Positions 10,477 through 20,830 of a DNA stretch of 64,000 nucleotides are shown one piece after another. The translations under genes and the position numbers were made by a program. Below the pieces are notes generated by a model. That model saw only the letters and a list, made by a program, of their open reading frames with translations. It made no database searches and was not told where the DNA came from. The stretch's first letter is position 1; each line of letters starts with the position of its first letter. Origin of the DNA: Gnetum montanum (lineage: Eukaryota; Streptophyta; Gnetopsida; Gnetales; Gnetaceae); NCBI GenBank assembly GCA_015680685.1, contig MNCI01026525.1, positions 103,314 to 167,313 on the forward strand, given 5' to 3'.

Positions 10477-11985
10477 TAGGTTGGATCTCTGCCTTGATGC
10501 TTAGTTTTGGTTTTCTGGGTTTTGCTGCATTGTTTCTGTCTGCAAATTTCTGCGATTTTTGTCTATGCATTTCGGGGTTTCTACAATTTTTGTCTGCATA
10601 TTTTTATGATGTTAGTAGATCTAGTGAGATCTGGAACCTCGATTTATGGTGCCCCTTTAGCCTAATTAGAATGAGTGCTTCAGCGTTTGGATCCTTGATT
10701 TTTCATGCTGGCCTTATGTTTTCTTCTGGCCATGGATCTGCTACCCTGAGAGAATGGTGCTATCTCGGGCAGTCTATCCGATTGAGGCAATGGGTGCTGT
10801 AGGAAGAGTAAAGGATTGAATATTGCTGTTGCTATTTCTGTAAGCGACTGTCAAAATTTAACAGAACCTTTGTATTTCTGCTGCGATTTTGCTTGCCATA
10901 ATTTTGAACATACCGATAAGTGATGCCTTGGTATTTTGAAATATCCTTTGACATGAAAAAGGAATTTTACTGCAATTTTGGACATTTGAATTTAAACTGA
11001 TGGCCTTTGAAATATTTAATTTGCTCACATGGGTGAGTAATTTTGGCATTTGGAATGGCAGTTTTTAATACTACCATTTTTCGAAATAAGGATGCATTGA
11101 TTTAAATGATTCATGTGGAAGAAAATATATATATAGATATATATTCCATTGTTGTTTTGAAAAATGGCAATTATGGACTCATGTTTTGGTGTTTTTCAAG
11201 CAAGAAATGATTGTAGGTTTTTTCATGCTTGCTTAGAATTTAATTGCATTTTGTCAATATTGATTTTGATGCATAATGTAATCGTATGTATAACAAGAAA
11301 GAAAATTTTTGCATCATTTACTAGTGATCCTTATAATTTGTATAGTCATAGAGTGGCCACAGCATCTTTGATTATACAAAATTATAAATTAAGAGTTTTG
11401 GATCACATAAGTAATTGTGATTAATCACATGTAATATAATAGACTTTATCCCACAGGAATTTCTATTATATTTAATGTGGTCAATCAGGATGAAATGTTG
11501 AATTATTTTTCTTAATTTGCCCACAGGGATTAAGAAAAGGCATATAATTCAATAGTTTCCTCATAAGGATATATGGATCTATTTGAATTAAAATTTAGCC
11601 CATAGGCAATTTTATGTCATTTGATTCATATCTTGCATGTTTTACATTGGTAAATGTGCCCTAAGGTATTTCATCACATATATAGTATTGTGATTAATTA
11701 TCTGTCATATGATAGATTTTGTCCCACATGAATTTTCGTTATATTTACAGTGATTAATCAGGGTGAAGTATTGAATTATTTTTCTTAATTTTCTCACAAG
11801 GATTAAGAAAAGGAATATAGTTTAATAGCTTCATCATAAGGATATATGAGTCTATTTGAATTAAAATTTAGCCCACAGGAAATTTTATGTCATGTGATTC
11901 ATATTTTTGCATGTTTACATTGGTACACATGTCCTACAGTTTATAGCCTAAAATTTAGTGACATAAGCATGTTTATTTTGCAGCT
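10477..11985 (+). other. Copia leader with a possible intron acceptor before gag
   Basis: About 1.5 kb separates the PBS from the gag start. Short frames such as 10464-10802 show no domain. Just before the ATG the sequence reads TTTATTTTGCAG (11972-11983), a good plant 3' splice acceptor. A candidate donor AG/GTCAGT lies in the LTR (about 10331-10338). A spliced leader is therefore possible but unproven. The leader contains a 271-bp tandem duplication described separately. Confidence 0.55.
11401..11942 (+). repeat. 271-bp direct tandem duplication in the copia leader
   Basis: Two units of about 271 bp (11401-11671 and 11672-11942) share words in the same order: ATCACATA, TTGTGATTAAT, TTGAATTATTTTTCTTAATT, GGATTAAGAAAAGG, ATAAGGATATATG, AATTAAAATTTAGCCCA and TTTACATTGGTA. 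They differ at many single positions, so the duplication is older than the insertion or belongs to the family. Confidence 0.85.
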
Positions 11986-14900
11986 ATGCAACCTGTAAAT
12001 TACTCTAACTTTAAATGTGACATTCCTGAATTGATGGGTGATAATTACAAGGTGTGGAAGGAGAGAATTCTCCTTCATTTAGGATGGATGAACATTGATT
12101 ATGCCATCCGTAAGGATGAACCACTTGCGGTTAATGCAACCAGCCATCCAGATGATATTGGTCTTTATGATAAATGGGAGCGATCTAATCGTCTCTGCGT
12201 AATGTTCATAAAAACCAAGATCTCGGCTGGTATACGTGGATCATTGGAACAGTATAACAATGTGCGCGCTTTGTTAAAAGCTATTGATGAACAATTTGAA
12301 ACATCAGACAAAGCGTTGGCCAGCACCTTGATAATGAAGTTCTCATCCATGAAGCTCACTAGAATTGGTGGTGTGCGTGAGCACATCATGCACATGAGGG
12401 ACATAGCGGCTCAACTAAAAACACTTGAGGTTGAGATGTCTGAATCTTTCCTTGTGCACTACATCCTAAACACGCTCCCACCGCAGTATGGACCCTTTAA
12501 GATTTCTTACAACACACATAAGGACAAATGGTCAATTAATGAATTGATGACCATGTGTGTGCAAGAAGAGGGTAGACTTGCCATGGAAGCGAAGGAAAGT
12601 GTGCATCTGGCCATGCAAGGAAAGAATACAAAACAAGTCAACACTAAAGGGAAGGGAAAAATCCCTCCACAAGCTGATATCAAGAAGGAATCTAGATGCT
12701 TTTTCTGTAAAAAGAAAGGGCACATAAAGAAAGATTGCCTTAAACATCAGAGATGGCTTGAAAAGAAAGGTACTCAATCCTCATTTGTTTGTTTTGAATC
12801 TAATATGGCTGATGTTAGTCATAACACATGGTGGATTGACTCCGGTTCTACAATCCATGTTACTAATTCCTTGCAGGGATTAGCAAACCTAAGGAAGCCA
12901 GTAGGAAGTGAGTCATGCATCTATTCGGGCAACAAGATGCGCTCACATGTGGAAGCGATTGGCACATGCAAATTAGTTTTAAGTAGTGGTTTTGTTTTGG
13001 ATTTGGAAAGGACATTTTACATTCCTTGTTTTTCAAGGAATTTAATTTCTGTATCAAGGCTTGTATCATTGGGATTTTCCTTTAACTTTTCAGATACTAT
13101 GTTCAGTGTATCTTATAGATCTGAAATAGTTGGAAATGGTACATTAACAGATGGTCTTTTTCAACTTAATTTACAAAACGACACTTCTTACACTTCTATG
13201 CATGTTCATGCTGGCATTAAGCGATGTGTTATGAATGAGGAATCCTCTATGTTATGGCATCGTAGATTAGGCCATATCTCCATTGAGAGAATCAAGCGCT
13301 TGGTAACTGATGGAGTACTTAGTACTCTTGATTTTACTGACTTTGACACTTGTGTAAACTGCATAAAGGGAAAGCAGACCAATGTGTCAAAGAAAGGTGC
13401 CAAGAGGAGTTCTGCCATATTAGAAATCATACATACGGATATTTGTAGTCCAGATATGGATGCATATGATCAACGGTATTTCATTACCTTTATTGATGAC
13501 TACTCACGATACATGTATCTCTACTTGCTTCATCACAAAAATGAAGCTTTAGATGCCTTTAAGGTATTTAAGGCTGAAGTAGAGAAACAATGCGGTAAGC
13601 AAATAAAGATAGTGAGGTCTGATAGAGGTGGTGAATACTATGGTAGATACACTGATGATGGACAAGCACCTGGTCCCTTTGCTAAGTTTCTTCAAGAGCA
13701 TGGGATTGTTGCCCAATACACTATGCCTGGTTCTCCGGACCAAAATGGTGTGGCAGAAAGAAGAAACCGAACATTATTGGACATGGTGCGGAGTATGCTT
13801 AGCAGCTCCAAGCTTCCTAAGTCTTTGTGGAATGAAGCCCTTAAGACGGCAGTGTATATATTAAACCGAGTTCCAACCAAGGCTGTCTCTAAGACACCAT
13901 TTGAATTGTGGAAAGGTTGGAAACTGAGTTTGCGACATATACGCATTTGGGGATGCCCGTCTGAGGTAAGAGTCTATAATCCACAAGAGAAGAAGCTAGA
14001 CCCTAGGACCATAAGTGGGTATTTCGTTGGATATGCCGAACGGTCTAAGGGATACAGATTTTATTGTCCATCACATACTACTAGGTTTGTGGAATCAAGG
14101 AATGCTAAATTTCTTGAGAATGACTTGATTAGTGGGAGTCATCATTCCTGGAACGAAATTCCAGCGACTGATCATGCGGATGCTCAACCCTCTACTTCAA
14201 GTACTCGATTGATTGTTGTACACAACACGCCTACAGTACAAATACGTGGTGTACATCCACCAGTCATTGAAGTTCCACAAACTACTGGTCAAGACATAGT
14301 AGATCCAGCTGAACAACAGATACCAGTTCCTGTTGAACAGCCCGTTGATCATCTTGCCCCTCAGGAGCCTGATGAACCAACATTAAGATGATCTACTAGA
14401 ATAAAGCAATCGACGATTCCTAGTGACTATATAGTGTATCTACAGGAATCTGACTACAACATAGGAGCCGAAAATGATCCTGACACGTTTTCACAAGCCA
14501 TGAGTTGTAAGGAATCCGACTTATGGTATGATGCCATGAAAGATGAGATGAACTCTATGTCCACTAATGGAGTCTGGGATCTTGTCAAGTTGCCCAATGG
14601 TGTTAAAGCCATAGGATCCAAATGGGTCTTCAAGACTAAAAGAGACTCCTTGGGCAACATTGAAAGATATAAGGCTAGACTTGTTGCCAAAGGGTTCACT
14701 CAGCAGGAGGGAATAGATTACATGGAGACCTTTTCTCCTGTATCTAAGAAGGACTCCCTTCGTGTGATCATGGCATTGGTAGCTCACTTTGATTTTGAAC
14801 TACATCAAATGGATGTGAAAACAACATTCCTTAATGGTGATCTAGAGGAAGAGGTTTATATGAAACAACCTGAAGGATTCTCCTCTAATGATGGTGAGCA

Positions 14901-16047
14901 ATTGGTATGCAAGCTTAAGAAGTCTATATATGGCTTGAAACAGGCCTCCCGTCAGTGGTATTTGAAATTCCATGATGTCATCACTTCATTTGGCTTTGAA
15001 GAAAACATCATGGATCAATGCATATACCAGAAGGTCAGTGGGAGTAAAATCTGTTTTCTTGTCCTCTATGTGGATGATATCCTTCTTGCAACCAATGATC
15101 ATGGATTTTTATATGCGGTGAAACAATTTCTCTCTAAGAATTTTGACATGAAGGATATGGGTGAGGCATCTTATGTCCTTGGCATTAAGATCCATAGGGA
15201 TAGATCTAGATATATTCTGGGTCTATCGCAGGAAACCTATATTAATAAAGTTCTAGAGAGGTTTCGGATGAAAGATTGTTCACCAAGTATTGCACCCATT
15301 GTAAAGGGTGACAGGTTCAATTTGAACCAGTGCCCTATGAATGATTTAGAGAAAAGTCACATGAGCAACATTCCATATGCTTCAGCTGTTGGAAGCCTTA
15401 TGTATGCTCAGGTCTGCACACGACCTGACATTGCATTTGCTGTGGGGATGTTGGGCCGATATCAGAGTAATCCAGGTATCGACCACTGGAAGGCTGCAAA
15501 GAAAGTCATGAGGTACCTTCAAGGTACAAAGGATTACATGCTTATGTATCGACGAACTGACCATTTGGAGGTGATTGGCTACTCCGATTCAGACTTTGCT
15601 GGCTGCGTTGATTCCAGGAAATCAACATCAGGTTATGTTTTTATGCTAGCTGGAGGAGCCATCTCCTGGAGGAGTGGAAAGCAAACCTTGGTTGCTACTT
15701 CCACAATGGAGGCAGAGTTCGTTTCTTGTTTTGAGGCTACTTCACATGGTGTATGGTTAAAGAGTTTCATATCAGGGCTTAGAATTCTGGATTCAATATC
15801 TAGGCCATTACAGATATTTTGTGACAATTCAGCTGCTGTCTTTATGGCTAAGAATAATAAGAGTGGCAGTCGAAATAAACACGTCGACATAAAGTACTTA
15901 GCCATAAGGGATCGCATTAAAGAAAATAAAGTGGTCATAGATCATATCAGCACTGAATTAATGCTAGCTGATCCTTTGACCAAAGGAATGCCACCACGGT
16001 CATTCAAGGATCATGTCACTCGGATGGGACTTGGTTCCATGATGTAA
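11986..16047 (+). pseudogene. Copia gag-pol polyprotein with one internal stop
   Basis: Frame of 1353 codons including one in-frame TGA (14389-14391). Domains: copia gag; zinc knuckle CFFCKKKGHIKKDC (residues 238-251, CX2CX4HX4C); aspartic protease DSG (285-287); pre-integrase zinc site with H425, H430, C456 and C459; integrase catalytic D485, D546 and E591, where the last spacing is longer than the usual 35 because of an insertion seen in some plant copia elements; reverse transcriptase with YVDD at 15067-15078; RNase H with SDSDFAG and DNSAA. Catalytic motifs of all enzymes are present. The TGA lies in the low-conservation linker before RT, where an Arg-rich RRST-type motif is usual; CGA to TGA through CpG decay explains it. 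A lone later Met at 14434 is not a real gene start. Readthrough or a very small change away from function is inference; as read, translation ends after integrase. Confidence 0.95.
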
Positions 16048-16320
16048 TATGTTGTACAACATTACAGTGTTAATGAAACTCTATTCAGTTGTGCGTTTTC
16101 TCATACAGTTGCGCATAAAGTCATTAGAGAACACACACATAAGGTCGGACCGCGAATAAACATTGGGTTTATTCATACAGTTAAAGTTACCATATAAAGG
16201 AATTAACTTTGAGAAATAATACATTGTAATACATGGAAGATACTACTCGCATTAAGAGGAACTATCGCCATGATTCATGTATTTGTTTCTTGAAAGTTGG
16301 ATATTAGAATAAATATGGAG
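16048..16320 (+). other. Copia 3' untranslated region
   Basis: Noncoding stretch between the gag-pol stop and the polypurine tract. It contains repeated short words (CATACAGTT three times between 16104 and 16181). No gene. Confidence 0.7.
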
Positions 16321-16334
16321 ACCAAGTGGGAGAT
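16321..16334 (+). other. Copia polypurine tract
   Basis: ACCAAGTGGGAGAT directly precedes the 3' LTR. AAGTGGGAGA is the usual plant copia plus-strand primer. Confidence 0.9.
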
Positions 16335-16844
16335 TGTAACAATGTGATAGCTTTGGACAGCAACATGACAGTTTTCGTTGCTATCCATTGACAGCTTACG
16401 TTGCTATCCTTGGCAAGCAACGTGTGGAAACGATTGTCATCGATTGCAACATATGGTGACAACTTGTTGCAATCCATCCGTTGAAATCTATTCATTGTTA
16501 TCTTGTAATGGTCTCATATTTTTCTAATAAATGGTAACTGATTCCGAGGCCTTTTGGGTTCTTGATGGGAGAACAAGGCATGGAGAATCAATGGCAGTGT
16601 AGCAGTTCAGGTCCCTTTCACAATCGCTTACAGTCTGCATACACCATCACTGTAGAGCACCCGTGTGAAAGAAGATCCGGAACATTCAGGCATCAATGGC
16701 ATCAATGGCTGAAGGTCAGTTCGATCTATTTTTCAAAATTGATTTGTGCATTTTTGTTTCATGCACATTTGTAGATTAAGAGCTCTGTTTTTACATGCTT
16801 CCGCTTGTGCAATCCTGTTTTTGATGCACGTACGATTTCTCACA
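16335..16844 (+). repeat. Copia 3' LTR (510 bp)
   Basis: TGTAACAATG to TTTCTCACA, the same length as the 5' LTR with about 21 differences. Most are C/T or G/A changes, several at former CpG sites (for example GCACGGGG against GCATGGAG). Confidence 0.95.
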
Positions 16845-16849
16845 AGGTT
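16845..16849 (+). repeat. Copia target site duplication, right (AGGTT)
   Basis: Matches 9948-9952 exactly and follows the CA end of the 3' LTR. Confidence 0.93.
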
Positions 16850-16951
16850 TACTCAAAGGGTATTCGCACTTGACTTTTGCAACAATAAAAGCTGCTGGAT
16901 GGCCACCGGATCCCTGTTTAGGCTGTGGCTGCTGAACGCCACAGAGATGCT

Positions 16952-17012
16952 ACCAAAGTCCTCCAGGATGACATGGTCATACGAATACATGTCTGGATTA
17001 GACCATGGTTAT
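16952..17012 (+). pseudogene. Short gypsy pol-like scrap
   Basis: About 60 bp (TCCTCCAGGATGACA, then TGGTCATACGAATACATG) match the gypsy pol fragment at 9085-9150 but lack about 14 bases of it. In one frame it reads MTWSYEYMSGLDHG, like the FAWSY...GLDPG segment. It lies in the element carrying host fragments, right of the copia insertion. Confidence 0.6.
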
Positions 17013-17063
17013 TTACAGTGCCGGCTTGAGTGGGATGGCTTTCCTCCATGTAGAAATGTATAA

Positions 17064-17258
17064 ATGTATAAGGTCAGTATGGTAGCTTCTCTTAGGTTAC
17101 TATGGCCTGCAGCAGTTTTTGTGGCGTTTTACTCGTTTATGGCTTCAACCACAGTGACTGCGTCAAAGTCGCCATTACCATCACCGGCTCCAACTCCAGC
17201 GACTTTAGCCATCACAGGATATGAGTTTAACGAAATGCATCGTATGGCTAGATATTAG
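17064..17258 (+). pseudogene. Signal-peptide-like and Pro-rich open frame, unknown
   Basis: The 64-codon frame has a hydrophobic stretch SLRLLWPAAVFVAFYSFMA after a short polar start, then SPLPSPAPTPA. This arrangement resembles the N-terminus of secreted plant arabinogalactan or other Pro-rich cell-wall proteins. The frame ends after only 64 codons and the rest of any such protein is missing. There is no proof that it was ever a gene. It is listed because it sits in the run of host-gene fragments to the right of copia. Confidence 0.25.
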
Positions 17259-17586
17259 CTAAAAGAAAATTGAGTCTGGATATCGATGACCCGGGACGTG
17301 AACGTGGCTATCAACTGTTTCATAATTATTAAAACCGACGCACCATTCAATGGTTACGAAATGAGCGGCATCGGGTACGAAAATGGCACCTGAAGCCTTT
17401 CTAACTAACTTAATGGCAAGACTGTCGTCCTCGTCTCTGAAGACTCTTCTTGGCTCCAAAACCAGCAATTTGGAAATGGATTTTCAAATTGGACATTCAA
17501 ACGCTACCAGGAATGGATTTGTGACGGAATAAACTTTAATGGCTTTATCAGACATACTCTAAAGGTATTACCAGCAGAAGCCAAGT

Positions 17587-17925
17587 ATGCTTGAGATTTC
17601 AGGATTCAAGGCAAAATTCATATTTGCAGATGAATTTCAGGATTCAGACATGGACCAATTTGACTTATTAAGAATAATATCCGAAGGCCATAATTGCATT
17701 ACAGTTGCAGGTGATGATGACCAACAAAAATATTCCCGGCAAGGAGCAAGTGATTTTCACAGTATCCAAATGTTTGGAAAATTTTTCCCACGACAGTCAC
17801 ACTGAAATTGAAGCAGAATTTCCGAAGCATTGGCATTATTGTAGCAGCTACTCGCAGCTTGATTTCCAACATCATCTCTACTTTTCTGGCTTCCAAGAGA
17901 TATCATTGTGGATGAAGTCAATGAC
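17587..17925 (+). pseudogene. UvrD/Rep-type DNA helicase fragment (SRS2-like)
   Basis: The frame reads FIFADEFQDSDMDQFDLL (helicase motif II, DEFQD), ITVAGDDDQQKYSRQGAS (motif III region, normally GDDDQSIY-F-GA) and FGKFFP. After a frameshift near 17800 it reads LKLKQNFRSIGIIVAAT, the motif usually written L-QNYRS--I. This order is that of superfamily 1A helicases; plant SRS2-like proteins are nuclear anti-recombination helicases. Only about 110 residues remain of a protein normally many hundreds long. The Walker A motif and C-terminal motifs are absent, so it is inactive. Confidence 0.85.
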
Positions 17926-18039
17926 AAATTTTCTGTAGAGAGCTTGCATGGTTGTGCTGCCTTTTCCCAGATCTCCGCATGTTTTGCTTCTCAGAGGATA
18001 TCATCTACAGAGATATTCACGCACTTCAAAACGTATTAG

Positions 18040-19090
18040 ATCTGATCGCCTTCATTATAGAATCTCACATACCCTAGATCGTGATATACTAGTCTTTTAT
18101 CTCCATATGTATTCCCACGTTGATCTTTCTGCAGATTGGCTCGTTACAAAGTACTTTTCAAGATGGATCGAGGTCATAGTTATAACTTATAAAGAAGGTG
18201 CAGAACCTGAACTTTCATCTTCCAAAGTTAGTCAAAGATTTTCAACGATCACAGTCTTCCAACCATAAAAAAAACTTTTAACTATGCCTTGCATGTATTT
18301 TCTGGGTTGCAAAAGTCTTCGAGTGCTTAAGCTACGAGATTTCTTGCACGGTATTGCTTGAAAAATTCCCTGAGATGCCATTCCTAGAGGAGTGCTACTT
18401 CTACGTTGTTCCTGTCTCTCAGGAAAGCATGTGCATCTGGTGGACTCATGCAGGCCTCATAGAGAGCTTATACTCGATAATAAGTTCTTCACACGAGACA
18501 TTACAAATCTTAAAAATTCATTCTAAAAGGATTGAAATAATGGAGAAGTACAGTACCTATGGAGATTTATTCATCAGCATTGACTGCCCGAAACTGATTA
18601 TTTTGAAATTGAAATTGAGTTTGTCAGCTCGTTCAGATTTCAATTATGTAGCTGTGCAGGTTAATGCTCCCAATTGCCTTTGTCTGGAAACAAATTTTAG
18701 TATTGCTTTACTGAGTTAAGAGCTGAGAGGCTTAAAAATAGTGTCCATTTTGTATGGGGGGCTCCCTCTTCAAGTTGAAGATGCTATCAGGGTTATGGAA
18801 ACCTTTCCCAGAATTGAACAGGTCAAGGTTGCTGCAGTTTTGATTAATTATGTTACTACCATCCCTGGTGTGACGTCATTGCCCAGCTTAGTCATAGGGA
18901 TGTAGTTTAGCATGGTGTGTTATCCATGCACCATGCATGTAGCAAGGGAATGCATCACTGCCATAGCAAATTCAATGCCTGATTTGAAGAAATTTGAAGT
19001 ATTTTTTCAAAAAATCAGAGAATGCACCCATTGGTCCGAGGCTGGAGGCTCCTGTATGAGATGTCATACCATCCACATTATCAGAGATTG
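18040..19090 (+). pseudogene. F-box/LRR-like (FBD-type) gene remnant
   Basis: Several frames joined by frameshifts resemble the leucine-rich part of plant F-box/LRR proteins: FLGCKSLRVLKLRDFL (18290-18345; family pattern LF-CKSL--L-L), then FPEMPFLEECYF, CPKLIILKLKLSL and NAPNCLCLE (18354-18719), and after another break EDAIRVMETFPRIEQVKV and NSMPDLKKFEVF (18770-19000). In intact proteins the F-box recruits SKP1 and the LRRs choose the ubiquitination substrate. An F-box at the start (17950-18060) was not convincingly found. It follows the helicase fragment closely on the same strand with no promoter between, so the two are probably independent captured pieces. Confidence 0.6.
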
Positions 19091-19389
19091 AAGTTGCAGT
19101 TGCCAAAGATTTATGGCAAACTAAGCACATGGTGATGTTGCAACATCTTCATGGCATACTTAAAGGTGGTGCTCACCAATGATGTGGAAGATTATCAGAA
19201 AATTGCATTGCCTCTTCAAACTTCAAAGTGGTACATACAATAAGCATTTAGGAAGCTCTAAGAAGTTTTACAAGGCGTGTTACAAGATTTGCTTCCAACT
19301 AAATTTAACATTAATTCTAAGCCTATCATATTTTATATATATATATAGCTATTTTGTAAGAAAAAGAGAATTTATGGGATGATTATTTA

Positions 19390-19692
19390 ATGTCCTATGT
19401 ATGGAAAAAGTGTCAATTATGACTTTTAATATCTATGGTAATTATAACTAACTTCCATAGTGGTTGTAACTCACGCTAATTTCCCATGATGTTGTAACTA
19501 CCAACCAAAACTCTTGGCACTACAGTATTTAATTTCTATGGTATTTGTAACTAAATTCTCGTAGTGGTTGTAACTAATTTTAATTTTTTGTAATGTTGTA
19601 ACTACCAAGAAGCCACTATAAAAAGAGCTTCAAGGGTAGAAAGGGGGCAGGGGAAAGAAACTTGGAAGAAGTATTGAAGATTACTTGTAAGC
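19390..19692 (+). promoter_or_regulatory. LTR-like promoter segment with GTAACTA words and TATA box
   Basis: GTAACTA or GTAACTC recurs six times or so between 19440 and 19605, followed by CTATAAAAAG at 19616-19625 and GCTTCAAGGGTA. The same words in the same order occur at 62280-62640 in the 3.9-kb insertion. Both continue with a similar segment ending CTTGTAA. Homology stops near 19692, where gypsy integrase sequence begins. Confidence 0.7.
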
Positions 19693-20830
19693 CAGGACAC
19701 TCATGAAGGTCCTTGTGGGGACCATTATGCAAGGAGGTAGAACAGTTGCAAAAATCATCATGGGAAATTACTAGCCAATAGTATTTACAAATGTCCATTA
19801 GTTCTCCACTTCATGTGAATGTTGCCAATGAGATGGAGGGATGACTGTGTGGATAAAAGGGTCCCAATAATGGATCCAACCATTAAAGCATTTTAATCTT
19901 TGGAGTATTAACTTCATGGGGGCCATCAACCCCATGTCTAATGGAAAGATGTACATCATTGTAGCTATGGACTACTACATCAAATGGGTTGAAGATACTA
20001 CCATTACTAACTATTCATCTTCTATGGTGGCATGGTTTGTACAACAAAGTATGATAAATAAGCTTGGCATGCCAAGGATTCTTATTTCTAACAATCAAAC
20101 TCATTTCACAAGTGGTACCTTTTGAAAATTAATGCAACTCTTAGGAGTAGAGTATAAATTAATAACTCCATATCACCCCCAAGCTAAGGGTCAAGCTAAA
20201 ATCATCAATAGAAAAATAACTAGAATACTAACATGCACAATAGTAAATATAAAAAAGACCATAACAAAAAACTCAATGATGATATATGGGCCTATTGATC
20301 TACTTGGAAACTTTTGATTGGCTATTCCCCTTATGAAGTAGTGTTCAAAAAACTACCAAGCCTTTCAATTCAAATAAAGCTCCATCTACTGTCAATGGCT
20401 TATGAACTTAAACTTGATTTAAGTCTAGCACAAAAGGAATGTTTAATGACATTAAATGTGCTAGATAAAAACTGATAGGTAGCCCTATCCATGAATGAGG
20501 TGTACACGACACATGTCAAACAATGCCATGACTCATACATAAGGAAAGTTAGGTTCTTTAATAGAATCCCATGCACATACCACAATGAACAAAATTTCAA
20601 ATGCTATCAAAAAGACCTTATATTATTCATACAACTTTTCCTTCTAGTGCCATGATGATTTACCACTCTTCCAATCCAAACAAATGATTTCTAGTCAACA
20701 TTTATCAAGTGAAACCTTTCCTAGAACCAAGGAAAATCAGTAATGAGGATACCTCACTTGATGGTCAAGCATACTATATCTTTCGAATCTCCTCCTTCCA
20801 ACTTAGTTGTTGGGGAGATGGCCACCCATG
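19693..20830 (+). pseudogene. Ty3/gypsy integrase remnant
   Basis: Begins with GGACACTCATGAAGGTC, also found at the start of the integrase at 54080. It then reads NFMGAINPMSNGKMYIIVAM, WVEDTTIT, MPRILISNNQTHFTSGTF, YHPQAKGQAKIINR, ELKLDLSLAQKE and, at the end, GEMATHVKILYRLSNF. These are the integrase core and C-terminal domain that insert retrotransposon cDNA. The catalytic triad is gone: Asp to Asn in the first and second positions and Glu to Lys in the third. Several stops occur. Upstream pol and gag are absent, so the fragment was cut at its left end by the element ending at 19692. Confidence 0.88.

Larger units (their letters stand above)
9953..16844 (+). mobile_element. Near-complete Ty1/copia LTR retrotransposon
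   Basis: A 6892-bp element with two 510-bp LTRs (9953-10462, 16335-16844), a 5-bp target duplication AGGTT, a tRNA-iMet-type primer binding site at 10465, a 1.5-kb leader, a single gag-pol frame (11986-16047) and a polypurine tract ending at 16334. By hand count the LTRs differ at about 21 of 510 positions (about 96% identity), mostly transitions. The insertion is therefore much younger than the gypsy remnants around it. One in-frame TGA interrupts gag-pol. Structural order gag-PR-IN-RT-RH fixes the superfamily; the lineage within copia was not determined. Confidence 0.96.
9275..19692 (+). mobile_element. LTR-like element with host-gene fragments, split by a copia insertion
   Basis: It begins at 9275 with TGTTGGCACATTTTGG, interrupting a gypsy pol. 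The same start, about 25 bp with two or three mismatches, opens the target-duplication-flanked insertion at 59938. Near its right end (19390-19692) it shares TGTAACTAATTTTAATTTT and CTATAAAAAG plus GCTTCAAGGGTA with that insertion. Between these lie a complete copia element (9953-16844) and fragments of a helicase and an F-box/LRR-like gene. Without copia it is about 3.5 kb. The right end is missing: gypsy integrase sequence begins at about 19693, so no right-hand target duplication can be seen. The unity of the whole span is inference from the two shared ends. Confidence 0.45.

Noticed and set aside
12165-12777. Minus-strand frames within copia gag
   Set aside because: They are shadows of the gag-pol frame.
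14434-16047. Separate RT/RNase H gene starting at the Met at 14434
   Set aside because: It is in the same frame as the upstream gag-integrase part and separated from it only by one TGA; the Met is internal.
17948-18268. F-box domain at the start of the F-box/LRR-like remnant
   Set aside because: Only loose resemblance in shifting frames; the usual LPDDLL motif is missing.
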